The translations under genes and the position numbers were made by a program. 64,000 nt of DNA from Rhynchopus sp. YZ270_cl-10 (lineage: Eukaryota; Euglenozoa; Diplonemea; Diplonemida; Diplonemidae), in the NCBI GenBank assembly GCA_964035575.1, contig OZ037871.1, positions 1,178,001-1,242,000 on the forward strand, in the 5' to 3' direction. The notes beneath the pieces were generated by a model. The model was not told the origin of the DNA. It did no database searches and worked only from the letters and a program-made list of their open reading frames with translations. The number at the start of each line of letters is the position of its first letter. Position 1 is the first letter of the stretch. This document shows, piece by piece, positions 10,748 through 20,834 of the stretch.

Positions 10748-10806
10748 AGTGCCCTGCGTCCGTCGATGAACGAGGCGTTTGCGCTTTCAACTTCTCTGTT
10801 TTTTTG
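10748..10806 (+). repeat. Hairpin element, class D (TGCGTC/GAGGCG)
   Basis: Directly abuts the preceding class A copy. GTGCCCTGCGTCC is followed by GATGAACG, GAGGCGTTTGCGC and the tail TTTCAACTTCTC plus T run. Confidence 0.65.
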
Positions 10807-10866
10807 TTTTTTTTGTCTGGTGTCCGTGTCCACATAGAGACGTTCACACCAATTTTCTTTGTGATT

Positions 10867-10925
10867 TTATCCGGGCTGGCAGCGTGGGTCAGTCGAAGGT
10901 GCCCGCATGAAAACCATTATCTTTT
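10867..10925 (+). repeat. Dispersed repeat, family E fragment
   Basis: GGCTGGCAGCGTGGGTCAGTC followed by GAAGGTGCCCGCATGAAAA. Longer copies are at 36494-36640 and 51403-51530. Confidence 0.55.
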
Positions 10926-12105
10926 ATTTTGATAATATTTGACAAAAAGGGCTTTGTACCCATAAACAAGAGTTACCTCTCTCTCTATCTCCTTCATTTC
11001 ATCCCCCATTCCGCCTGGCTCCCACAAAAAATGTGTGAGTATCTGTACTGTTTCTTCCAAAAACCCGTAAAAACCCCGCAAATTGAGGGGGGATCTTCCT
11101 CGCGGGGATGTGCCTTTGTGTTCTGTTATGTGTGTGATCTATGTGGATATGGGACCTCCCCAAAACACCCCAACCCCCTTCCTGCACAGGCCGGACTATT
11201 TCAATATACTTCACTGTAGCAGGGAATGTGGGAATGTGGGAGAGAAAAAAATAAGTTAAAATTTTTTTCTCCACAATTTAACGCAGTGAGTTGTGGGTCA
11301 GGAGTGTACGAGTATTCATTGAAGAAGTGACACAACTCACTGAGTTAAATGTTCGGGATGTAATTTAAGAATTAGTAGTTTTCATTGACGCGCAATTTAT
11401 TGAGTCACAAAATCAAGTCAATAAAAAAAAAACATGGTTGGATTAGTGGATTAGCAGAGCTACCACCAATCCAAAACTAAACCAAGTTTTCAAACAAACG
11501 GTATATTACACGACGGGCACTTTTTTTTTTTTTTTTGACAGCTTTTTTTTGTTTTGTTTTGTTTGTAGGGCAAAAGGCTTCTAACCTCTGAGCTCACGAA
11601 ATAGAAGAAATCATACAACAAAAAAAAAAAATCCAAAAGCATTCCCAAACCCGTTCCAGAAGGGGTGATTGTTGCAGTTTTTGCCATTCTCTGCTTTCTT
11701 TCAGTAGGTCACTACAAGTTGTATTCCAGACACACAACAAACATGAAACATTTTATTATTTTTTTGTTCGGGGTCTTCCCACTTTACTATATTTGCAAAG
11801 AAAGCCTGCGGGAAAAAAATGAGCATTTACTCCTGTTTCGTCGCTTACCTCCAGAGGGAGGATGTGGGGAAATGCTTCGGGAATAATGTGTGTCATTGGA
11901 GTGTGTGCAAAAGAAACCGTGTCTGTGTCTACGTGGCTTTGTTTTTTTTTTTGAAGATTTTTTTTTCTTTTTTTTTGTGCTGATTCAAAATAAAATACAA
12001 AATGAAACATACCTCTCCCCAATGAATAAGCATAGCGAAGTGCTGTCCTAACGGACACCTTCGTATCTTTCAAAAAAAAACCCCCCCTGCTTTATTTTCT
12101 TCCCT
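10926..12105. other. Gene-free stretch
   Basis: T- and A-rich DNA; the short open frames here are low complexity. At about 11275-11345 there is an ACTCAC/GTGAGT-type short inverted repeat (CACAATTTAACGCAGTGAG with ACTCACTGAGTTAAATG). No gene is supported. Confidence 0.4.
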
Positions 12106-12296
12106 TAGAACCATACATATTAGGTACGTACGTAATACGCGGCTTTTTAATTAAAATAATAAAATACGTAGTACGTAAAAATAATACTACGTACGTAGCA
12201 AGATTAGCCGCAAAATACGCGCAAAATACGTAGTAAATAAAGTATTTACGTACCAAATACGTAGTAAATAAAGTATTTTTATATTAATTATAATAG

Positions 12297-13603
12297 ATAT
12301 CAGCCAAAATCTGCTTAGCCGTATACTTCGGGGCCTCGTTCACTTAATAAACCACAGATGCAAATTTTTGAGCCTACGACCCCGCATTTAACTCATTTCG
12401 ATCCCCTGATTTCAATCCCAAAAAAATTTCAAAAAAATAAAAAAAAATTATTTTCTGAAATGACGTCGGCAGTTTTTTCTAAGTAAGAGAAAACCGAATG
12501 GAGTGGGAACGCTAGTGAGAGCGCAGCGGAAACGATAGTGGGAACGCAACGAGCTTTTTTCATAATGTTTTATTCTTCCCCACAAAATATCACGCGCAGA
12601 GAAACACTCGTTTTTCACACAGCGCGTCCGTTTGTTTGTTTTTCTCAAACGACACCTTTTTTCAAAATTTTTCCCCGGTATCACATATGATACTGATTTC
12701 CATGGATACACATGAAAAGGAGTTCCGTGCTATTCACAGAACTCGATAGGCGATTGAGCTTATCTAACAACAACCAAAACAAAAGAAAGTACAAAGAAGA
12801 GAATAAAAAATGCAGGAAAAATAGACAAAGAGAAAAACAAAGAGATTTTGACAAAGTGAACAATAAAAACTTTTGCTCTCCGCCGCCTCAGGTGAGAAGT
12901 TATTTTCCAAACACCCCGAAAATGAGCGTATATGGATTTCCGAGCTCCCCGCGTTTCATAGAAAAAAAAATCGACCATTTTAGTGGAGTAGAAGTCAAAA
13001 AAAAGTGGCTCCAATGCTTTGTGCATGTAATACAGGGGATTTTCAGTGCAGAAAGAGTGGTCGGCTCCACCAAAAGTTGCGTACCGTGGAGTGTGTTTCC
13101 AGTTGACAAAAATGGTCGCAATTGAAAGATTTGTCAAAAATAAATCCAAAGAAAAAAAAATCGACAACTTTTGACAAAAAAAATCAAATTTAGAGACATC
13201 GCTGTGTTGGACCCAAAGAGGAGATTTCCTCACCGTACAAAGTACACTGTATAGTACCCAGTACATAGTACCCATTCTCCCGCCGCCCACTCGCTCGCCC
13301 CGGATGCATATTTTTGACCGTCCGACCCCGGAATTGAACGTTTTCGCACCCTATCTTTCCAAGAATATTTTTTTTCAGAATGTGCCCGGGCCATAAAATC
13401 GATAAAATCCACCTGTCCATGGTCAAGTACATTTGAGAGGCCGGGGGTGTAATATTTTCACCCGAAAAGGCGCGTATATGAATTTCCGGATCGATCTGAA
13501 AAAATCCGGGGTCGCAACATTTTTTTGGCGGATTTTTTATCACTTTAAAGTGGCTCCAAAAACAGGCCATTATATACGGCTAAGCAGATTTTGGCTGATA
13601 TAT
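12297..13603. mobile_element. Nested inverted-repeat element, 1.3 kb
   Basis: Ends are inverted copies of ATCAGCCAAAATCTGCTTAG at about 12297-12326 and 13572-13602. An internal direct repeat (GATGCAAATTTTTGAGCC at 12357, GATGCATATTTTTGACCG at 13302) marks its ends. I see no clear target duplication and no transposase. Confidence 0.6.
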
Positions 13604-13630
13604 TATTATAAATTACCGGTAGTTTTAAAC

Positions 13631-13790
13631 CGTTACAAGTGGGTTCCAAGTGGGTTACATACACGACATGTACCACCACCTAATTTTGCCTGAAATTAGG
13701 TGAAGTTCAGTGGTTTTTGGTGGTACATGTAACATACATGTAACCCACTTGTAACGTTACAAGTAGGTTACAAGTGGGTTACTTCACCGT
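13631..13790. repeat. Small palindromic element
   Basis: GTTACAAGTGGGTT arms face AACCCACTTGTAAC, with an inner ACATGTACCACCA/TGGTGGTACATGT pair and a core TTTTGCCTGAAATTAGGTG. It shares the core with the palindromes at 5501 and 15903. Confidence 0.55.
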
Positions 13791-13795
13791 CGTGC

Positions 13796-15079
13796 ATGAG
13801 CAGGTCGCGTCTGCACTCGAAAACCTACGAGAGCCTGGCTTCAACAACAGCACCAATATCGGGCAGCTACTGCGATTGGTCAACGAGATATGTATATAAA
13901 ACTTCTCTCGACCAGTGGTCCTTTCGAAATGGAGGTCCCGTAAAGCTTTGCTGCTGCGTTCCGAAATTATTTTTGCCAGCATGAAGGTTCTCACCATCTC
14001 CGGATGCACATAGCGACCCGCCTGAATCTGAGGGAAATTGAGGTGATTTTGCCACATCTCCTGAAGGTTTGCCAGAAGTGACTGTGTCGAGGGTCTGTAA
14101 TTTACCTTCATCGCATTCACCATCTTTTCGAAGCGTGTCCGTATTGTAATTGACATGAAGGTTCTCACCATCTCCGGATGCACATAACGACCCGCCTGAA
14201 TCTGAGGGAAATTGAGGTGATTTTGCCACATCTCCTGAAGGTTTGCCAGAAGTGACTGTGTCGAGGGTCTGTAATTTACCTTCATCGCATTCACCATCTT
14301 TTCGAAGCGTGTCCGTATTGTAATTGACATGAAGCCGACATCGTCTTTTTTTTTTTTTTAAAGCCCACATCGTCGGTCTCGTTGAAGCCCTGTGAGACTT
14401 CTGCAACGTGCCCACACGAACCACTTTGAACAAAGTGTTCTTGAACACCTGTTGTTCGGTTCACGAACGTGTCGATCCACTTTCCGGTGGATCCGCCGCT
14501 GACCGCAAGGATGTGGTTACCAAGCACCACCGCACCGTCAAATAGGAGCTGGATGGTGCCACTTCGTTGGAGATCCTCCAGGACCACCTCCATGTCCTCT
14601 TGGAAGATTTTGTCGATGTGCATTTCAACCAGTGCGCCCTTCGAGATGGACGGGTCCCCGTAGAGCTTTGCAGCTGCATTGCGAAAATGCCTTGCTTGCC
14701 CGCTCGTTGACCCCCCATAAAGGGCCGCGCGGGCAAACATCTTGTTTTTTTCGGTTTTGGAAAAAAGGCCTGTCGTCACACGCACCTCCTTTTCTTCTTC
14801 ATCTTCGTCTTCAGCTTCATCGTCATTTTTGTCTGCATCGTCCTCGGGGTGTGTCTTCTTCACCTTCGTACCCTTTTTCTCCATCAGCCTTGCGAGCAGC
14901 TCTGTGTGCTTTATCCCGGTCAGGTGTTGCCTCAGGCTGTCCAGGTCCCAATTGGACCGGGGCCCGTTGCACGCCTCGCAGAAGACCACTTCGTCGGTCT
15001 CCTTGAAGCCGCGATCCAGGAGGGAGGACCGGTGCGACTTCTTCTTCGTCGACGCCGCACGCTTCCCAGACGCAGACAT
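13796..15079 (-). pseudogene. Rearranged zinc-finger (hAT-like) transposase
   Basis: The transposase of the surrounding 3.6-kb element. It reads from ATG 15079. A CxxC...H...H zinc finger (CEACNGPRSNWDLDSLRQH then H) comes first, then an acidic linker, then a segment with LLFDGAVVLGNHILAVSGGS that resembles the FDGTTRLGEALAV region of hAT-type transposases. The open frame runs to 14291, then shifts near a run of T. A following part, FEKMVNAMKVNYRPSTQ, fits the hAT pattern before the DDE core and is present twice as an exact-looking 176-bp tandem duplication (13981-14156, 14157-14332). A diverged second copy of an upstream part appears at 13918-13980. No complete catalytic domain is visible, so the gene looks dead. 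Confidence 0.7.
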
Positions 15080-15692
15080 ATCTAAAAATCAAATCTGTTC
15101 CGTTGATGATTGGTGGGAAGGACGGGCGGGGGATAACATCACCATTTTGCCATGTCAAAAAAAAAGGGGGGGGGTGTGTGTGTCATTTTATAACTTGTAT
15201 GCTTTTTTTGTATGTACGTATTTACGTGTGCCGAGAACTGTCCAATTTTGCAAAGTGACCCACTACTGGACGGACGGATTCCAAAAATGCAAATGCCGGT
15301 GTTTTTGGACGATGCATCTTTCCCGGCCAAAAACCCTACCACAAATTATAAAGTGTACCCCCTCCCCCTTATACCAATGACCTCTCAGGGACCTGTCAAC
15401 ATAGCCCCCCTCCGGAACACCATTTGAGTAATTAAAACTACGGTCAATATACGTGGTAACTATTAAAAATACGCGCATTTACGTAGTATTAAATAAAAAT
15501 ACGCGCAACTTACGTAGTATTAAATAAAAATACGCGCAACTTACGTAGTATTAATTAAAAATACGCGCATTTTACGTAGTATTAATTAATTATTATTAAA
15601 TAAATACCCCTTCATGTTGCAAATACGTACTACGTATTTTATTATTTTTACTACGTATTTGCCGCGTATTACGTACGTACCTATTATGTATG

Positions 15693-16536
15693 TAGAACGA
15701 TGCAATCCATTTTTTTTTTCTTTTTTTACGGTTTTCGATTGATTTTTTTTTACGGGTATTTAGAGAAGTGAGACTGTTATTACACACAGAGTATTGTAGA
15801 TGTATGCAATGAGATTCCATTCAAAGTTTCCCCCCTTTTTTTTCGTTTGTTTTTTGTTTTTTTCTTTGCTCAATAAATTGTTTTGCAAAATGGTTAGGAC
15901 TCCTCATTTTTTCCTGAAATTTGGAGGAGTTTGGTGGAGTTTGGTGGTATTTAAACCCCCCCACAAAACACCACCAAAATTTCAGGCAAAATCAGGTGAT
16001 GTCCTCGTGTCCTGAGGGGTCCGGAGGGGTCGGGGGCTCTCTGATTCTTCTATAGTCCACGTGCCGGTAGGGGCGACCTACCCTACCCTACAAATGAGAA
16101 GGGGAGAGAAAGGGAAAAGCTAAACGCAATAAATTATAGTGAAAGGGGGAGTCTTCAGGATGGCTCTAGTAAAAGTACAAAACCTAGTTTTCAACAAAAA
16201 AAGAATCGAAACAAAACGTGTAAGAATTGAAGAGAGAAAAAAAAAGAAAATCCACTCACTAAGAGACAATTTGTTTTGTCCAGAAGCCTTTGTCTTTTAG
16301 TGATTGTTTGATATTCCCTTACCCCAGAAGAAAAAAACAAAAAAGACTTCGTTCAAGTCTGAACAGAAACGCCCACCTCCCCTGCTCACAAAAAAAAAAA
16401 TTAAAAAAGACCATACACCTCGTCGTGGATGACAACCAACATAACAGCGCAACACCCCATCCGTATCCCTATCCCTATCCCTCACAACCTCTTTGCACTA
16501 CAACTCAATCGCAGTGTAGACGTCGTGGCGCAGAAG
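15693..16536. other. Gene-free stretch with one palindrome
   Basis: Holds the palindrome at 15903-15995 and a few CCCTATC copies at about 16460. Nothing else is recognisable. Confidence 0.4.
15903..15995. repeat. Palindromic miniature element
   Basis: CCTGAAATTTGGAGGAGTTT with GGTGGTATTT on one side faces ACACCACCAAAATTTCAGGC. It belongs with the palindromes at 5501 and 13631. Confidence 0.6.
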
Positions 16537-16792
16537 GTCGCAGAGACGTTGACAGCGCTTTCTGACTGTTTATCTCCCTGTCTTTCTCCTTTCCTCCGTT
16601 TGACACATTTTCCAAAGGAATATAAAGGAGTCCACGGTCGCAGAGGTCGCAGAGACGTTGACAGCGCTTTCTGACTGTTTATCTCCCTGTCTTTCTCCTT
16701 TCCTCCGTTTGACACATTTTCCAAAGGAATATAAAGGAGTCCACGGTCGCAGAGGTCGCAGAGACGTTGACAGCGCTGACTGTTTATCTCTA
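16537..16792. repeat. 109-bp tandem repeat upstream of the PB1/UBA gene
   Basis: CAGAGACGTTGACAGCGC recurs at 16540, 16650 and 16759, a period of 109 bp, about 2.4 units nearly without change. Each unit holds a pyrimidine-rich block and TATAAAGGAG. It lies 200 to 450 bp 5' of the next start codon and so could sit in its promoter or 5' leader. Confidence 0.8.
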
Positions 16793-16990
16793 CGTTCCCT
16801 CTTCCCTACGTCCATGTTTTCCTAAAGAACCCTGCCAAAACACATTGACACACCCACAGAATATCCTATACACATTACTTATTCGTGATCTTTGTCTACT
16901 AACCTAACCAACGCAAAGAAGAAGAGGAGGAGGAGAAGCACAACGGAGTCAGGAGCGCCAGCAGGTACGGTCGGAGCGAGGACAGCGATA

Positions 16991-18454
16991 ATGACACACA
17001 CAGAGGCAGCGGCGATGAAGCTCTCGGAGGAGGGGGTGGTCGGGGTGCCGCTGAAGTTTGTGCTCGTGCGCGGGCGGAGGGTGGTGGAGCAGCGGCGCAC
17101 ACGGCTCCTCTGCCCGAGCCTGGAGGATGTGAAGGGGTGTGTGCGGCAGTGGGCGTGTGGGGCGTTCACGCTGCGCTACGTGGACGACGAGGGGGACCTG
17201 GTGACGATGGACCTGGACGAGGAGTGGGACGAGTGTGTGGCGCTCTGGCGGGAGGCACAGGAGGCAGACGACGCGGACGTGTGTGGACAACAGCGTGCCC
17301 TGCGTCTGGTGGTGACGATAGGTGCGCAGGATGGGTCTGCAGTGTGTCTTGGCCAGCAGAGGCATCCGCGCCAGGCGTTCTGGGAGCGCCAGCATCGTGG
17401 CGCACAGAGGGACGGACACCATCATGACTACCACATGTATGGGCGTCACGGAGGTATGCCTGGACTTGACCAACTGTTGGCTGAGTGGCAGGCACATGCA
17501 CAGACACACGGTCAGGAACAGAACCAGGCAGGTGACAAGGTTGACGCTGTGCAGGAAGGGATGCCGTGCTGCCGTCGGAGTGTGAAGCACGCAGGTGAGC
17601 ACGGTCCACGCTGCCGTCTGTACGGGTGGAAGTGTGCACCATGGGCAGATGCGGCTGACGTTCCGCAGGCTGCGGTGGCAGAGGTGCGCTGTGCTGGCGA
17701 AGGATGTTCCTATGCAGTGACACGCAGACACGGCACACACTGCTGTCACATGTGCGCTCGTGGGGGAGGCCAGCACGGGCCACGCTGTGAGCAGAGACAC
17801 ATGGAGACTTCTGATGTTGAAGCTGCACCAGCAGTGGTGGGTGAAGACGTATCACAGTCTGTGAAGGAAGGGATGCCGTGCTGCCGTAAGAGTATGAAGC
17901 ACGCAGGTAAGCATGGTCCACACTGCCGTGTGTACGGGTGGAAGAGTGCAGGTGCGACTGATGTCGTGATGGAGCAGACACTGGAGCCACTGGAGCCACT
18001 GAAGTCACTGGAGGTGTCACAGTCTGCGCAGGACGTGGTGACGTGCTGCCGTCGGAGTGCGAAACACGCGGGTAAGCACGGTCCACGCTGCCGTGTGTAC
18101 GGGAGGAAGAGTGCGACTGAGGCTGCTGTGGCACCGATCCAGGAGGAGGTCACTGTGCCGGATGCAGCCCTGCTTGTGTGTGCTGGGTGCAGCTTTGAGG
18201 TGACCGGTGTGCACGCCACACACTGCTGTGTGAGGTGTGCGAAGCATGCGGGCCAGCACGGGCCACGCTGCCAGCAGAAGATGCCGATGGCAGCGGAGGA
18301 GGGTGTGAAGGTGGACGACAAGGCAGCAGTTGTGGAGGAATGTGAGGGTGTGACTGCCCTGCGGAACATGGGGTTCGAAGTCACTGCAGACGTGCGTGCT
18401 GTGCTTGAGAAGCACAACGGAGACGTTGCAGCTGTTTTGGAGGAGATGATGTGA
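16991..18454 (+). CDS. PB1 / Cys-His repeat / UBA protein, autophagy-receptor-like architecture
   Basis: A 487-residue protein. Residues about 19-111 form a PB1 domain with a lysine near the first strand (PLKFVLVRG) and an OPCA-type acidic motif (YVDDEGDLVTMDLDEEW), so it may pair with other PB1 proteins front-to-back. Five Cys/His modules follow: CCRRS.KHAG.HGPRC at about 191, 295 and 351, and C.FEVT..H.THCC..C...G.HGPRC at about 239 and 398. They look like small zinc-binding folds I cannot name. Residues 449-487 are a UBA domain (ALRNMGFEV...VLEEMM), expected to bind ubiquitin. PB1 first and UBA last is the layout of p62/NBR1 receptors, but the ZZ domain is absent and no clear LIR is seen. 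I chose the first ATG; the frame is open further 5'. Confidence 0.82.
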   Translation: MTHTEAAAMKLSEEGVVGVPLKFVLVRGRRVVEQRRTRLLCPSLEDVKGCVRQWACGAFTLRYVDDEGDLVTMDLDEEWDECVALWREAQEADDADVCGQQRALRLVVTIGAQDGSAVCLGQQRHPRQAFWERQHRGAQRDGHHHDYHMYGRHGGMPGLDQLLAEWQAHAQTHGQEQNQAGDKVDAVQEGMPCCRRSVKHAGEHGPRCRLYGWKCAPWADAADVPQAAVAEVRCAGEGCSYAVTRRHGTHCCHMCARGGGQHGPRCEQRHMETSDVEAAPAVVGEDVSQSVKEGMPCCRKSMKHAGKHGPHCRVYGWKSAGATDVVMEQTLEPLEPLKSLEVSQSAQDVVTCCRRSAKHAGKHGPRCRVYGRKSATEAAVAPIQEEVTVPDAALLVCAGCSFEVTGVHATHCCVRCAKHAGQHGPRCQQKMPMAAEEGVKVDDKAAVVEECEGVTALRNMGFEVTADVRAVLEKHNGDVAAVLEEMM

Positions 18455-19462
18455 TTTTGTTTTTTTTCCTGTGCATCTGCGACACCCTGCATGGCGAAGC
18501 ATAACTGACAAACACCCTACTAACCTTTCTTATTTTTGCCCTTCAGTTTTGCTTACACTGAAATGAAATGAAGAGCGGACACGCGAGCAGCACCTCTCTT
18601 GCTAGCTAGCGTATGCAACACTGTCGGATTATTACGGTGGTTAAAACTACTTTTCATCACAGAGGGTCTTGCGTGATGCCCTCTAACGTACGCTGATAGG
18701 ACGGAAACATGATCTTTATGAGCTTTATTCATGGTGATATGGTGACTAAGCACGAGAGGCTTAGGGCCATCTTATAAACTTTTCTTACTCACACACCCCC
18801 CCTTAAGCACCCCTTTCTCTTTCCCCATACCCTTGATGCAACTTTTGTCCATATCATACAAACGCACAACTAATGAGAGCTACTTTCTTCAGTTCAGGAC
18901 GACGTGCGTCTATGTTTCGGACAATTGCATTCTGGGCGACAATGACCACAGATCTACCTCGATTGTCGGCACAGCAAAATGGAAATACAAGTTTAAGGAG
19001 GTCATCCCAGATGAGTGTTGTGTGTCCAGCAGAATACTATGTTTCAACTCAATCCACTTTTCATGTGATGACCTCGTTGGGTGTAGTGCAGCTGCCATAT
19101 GAGTGGTGTTCACTATCCTGAGGTGGCTTTGCATGGTTTTGTTTGCGGAATACACACAACAAAGCTGCGTGCTGGTGATGCGGATGCAGCGGCGTACTGC
19201 ACTGCCTTCGGGGTGGGTGTGGTGCGGGTTTAAATTTCTGGTGTACACTACTATTTTTCTTTTCCCCATTCCCTCGTGTGCAGTACCTTTGCGTTGTTGT
19301 TTTTAGTTCTTGCAAAAAAAAAGCACCCCCTAAAGAAAAGCAACGCTGTCCCCGCCTTCCCATATTTTCATTCCCTGAGATTTTCATTCACCACCATTCC
19401 CTCTGTCTTAACCGCCCTAGCCCAGCCCCCCTTTCTACCCACCAAATCAGAAGTCCTTAAAA
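18455..19462. other. Intergenic, one hairpin element
   Basis: Contains the class A hairpin at 18741 and otherwise unremarkable sequence. The open frames at 18833-19121 look like chance. Confidence 0.4.
18741..18786 (+). repeat. Hairpin element, class A
   Basis: A canonical copy: GGTGACTAAGC, loop ACGAGAG, GCTTAGGGCCATC, tail TTATAAACTTTTC. Confidence 0.75.
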
Positions 19463-20359
19463 ATGGATCCATTGGCGATTATCAAAAATATTATACATGA
19501 TGACCGAAATGGTGCACTTTCACTCGGGCGGGTTCCCTTGCGTGTGGGCAGTGTACACACACATCCACCAGGCCACTCCTCCCAACGCCATCGCAGTCAC
19601 TCACCTGTACTCGAAACGATTCGCAGTGCCATCGCTGCGACAAACGTCTCTGCTACGCCCACCATCACTGGCCTCTACGGCACGGTGCACAGCCCCGCCC
19701 CCACCCCAGCAACAACGGTCGCAGCCACCCGACAGATGCACATTCCGTTGTCACCACCACTTCCCCCACACCATCCGTACCCTTACGTCCCGCAGCGTCC
19801 GTCACAGCCGTTAAAGGAAAAGTACGATAAGGTAAGCATATTAAAGGATGCAAAGTCGCCTTTGGATGAGCGCAACACACCGAGGGTGCACAGGAGGAGC
19901 ACGGTGGCGGAGGATATGAACGGTTTGCGGAGACAGCTGTACACCAGTGGGGTGGAAGAGAGCAGCATGAGCGTGTACCCTGCCCCGGTGGGGGTCAGTA
20001 TGGTGGAGATGGGGACGTCGCCAGGGATGGCTGTGGGGTCACCTTTAGCACGATCAGAATACTCTCAAAGGAGGGGAGCTGTGCATATGCCCGGGATAAA
20101 TGACGACGTGGCGTTGCAGCTGCTCGAAACCCAGCAGGAGTTGCTGACGTTGCTGAAGAGCACTGGTATCTCATCTTTGTATGAGAACGAACGAGGCTGG
20201 GAGGGTGACATACCACAAATGCCCTCGCAGGGAAAGGCAGGAAGGGTGCTGACTCCGTACGACTCCACGCAGCAGCAGCAGCAGCAGCGGCGCTTTGAAA
20301 ACCCGTATCCAGTACCCAGGGAAGTCCGAAGGAGAGTGATGACCCCGGTTGACTATTAG
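19463..20359 (+). CDS. Unknown 298-residue low-complexity protein
   Basis: I do not recognise this protein. It starts MDPLAIIKNIIHDD in an AAAATGG context 12 bases after a pyrimidine-rich tract ending CAG. Residues about 25-125 are rich in Pro, His, Ser and Thr with PPLPPHHPYPYVP near 95-110. A helical stretch DVALQLLETQQELLTLLKS (about 215-233) could be a short coiled coil, and a Gln run (QQQQQQ, about 270) precedes the basic C-terminus RRRVMTPVDY. There is no signal peptide or membrane span. The absence of frame breaks over 900 bp, its strand and its codon use like the neighbours support a real gene. Mostly disordered, possibly cytoskeletal or regulatory; that is a guess. Confidence 0.7.
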   Translation: MDPLAIIKNIIHDDRNGALSLGRVPLRVGSVHTHPPGHSSQRHRSHSPVLETIRSAIAATNVSATPTITGLYGTVHSPAPTPATTVAATRQMHIPLSPPLPPHHPYPYVPQRPSQPLKEKYDKVSILKDAKSPLDERNTPRVHRRSTVAEDMNGLRRQLYTSGVEESSMSVYPAPVGVSMVEMGTSPGMAVGSPLARSEYSQRRGAVHMPGINDDVALQLLETQQELLTLLKSTGISSLYENERGWEGDIPQMPSQGKAGRVLTPYDSTQQQQQQRRFENPYPVPREVRRRVMTPVDY

Positions 20360-20834
20360 GGAAAGTAGAGAGAAGAGAGGAGGAATGCAGAGTACCTTCG
20401 GGGACAACGCTGCTGTACAGGGACCCTCGGGTTTGGCGGTAGTCGATGGAACAAAACCGAGAACAGTGATTTTTTTTATTTGTTAAATTGTTGGAATCAG
20501 AGTTGGCGCTCGCTCCGCTTTGTAGGATATTTCGATTTTTTTGTACACATTTTTCGGGATAATTTTAGAGTAACCAACAAAACACACATCTAGAGTCAGG
20601 CAGACATCGCTAATATAGAAAACAAAACACCTTTTTCATTTACATTTCAAGCTTTTGATGCCAACCCCTTCCCCTTTCCCCCACCCCTATACCCTGCCCC
20701 TCCAACAGATTCACCTTCCCCTGCTGCTCTTACACCATCCTCCCCCTTTTTTTTTTGTTCTGGAAAACTCCATCTTTCGATTGAAAAGAATATCTTAATC
20801 ATTTTGTTCTGACCACAGCATCCCACCTCCCCCC
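20360..20834. other. Intergenic
   Basis: T-rich, with a pyrimidine tract ending CCACAG at 20818, 16 bases before the next ATG. No repeat or gene is seen. Confidence 0.4.

Larger units (their letters stand above)
12112..15692 (-). mobile_element. 3.6-kb DNA transposon with subterminal repeats
   Basis: Inverted ends CATACATA(T/A)TAGGTACG extend into a shared CGTAATACGCGGC. A direct TAGAAC at 12106-12111 and 15693-15698 looks like a 6-bp target duplication. Inside both ends are many copies of ATACGTAGTA and ATACGCGCA words, as expected of subterminal transposase sites. It carries a rearranged zinc-finger transposase gene on the - strand and has itself been invaded by a 1.3-kb inverted-repeat element and a small palindrome. 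A detached copy of one end is at about 31958-32020. The superfamily is uncertain: the protein is hAT-like but hAT elements usually make 8-bp duplications. Confidence 0.75.

Noticed and set aside
17166-18134. Long - strand open frames opposite the PB1/UBA gene
   Set aside because: Shadows of a GC-rich coding region; no domains, whereas the + strand has clear PB1 and UBA domains.
18741-18786. Bacterial-type intrinsic terminator (hairpin plus T run)
   Set aside because: The genome is eukaryotic with GT-AG introns, and many copies lie far from gene ends; a repeat family explains them better.
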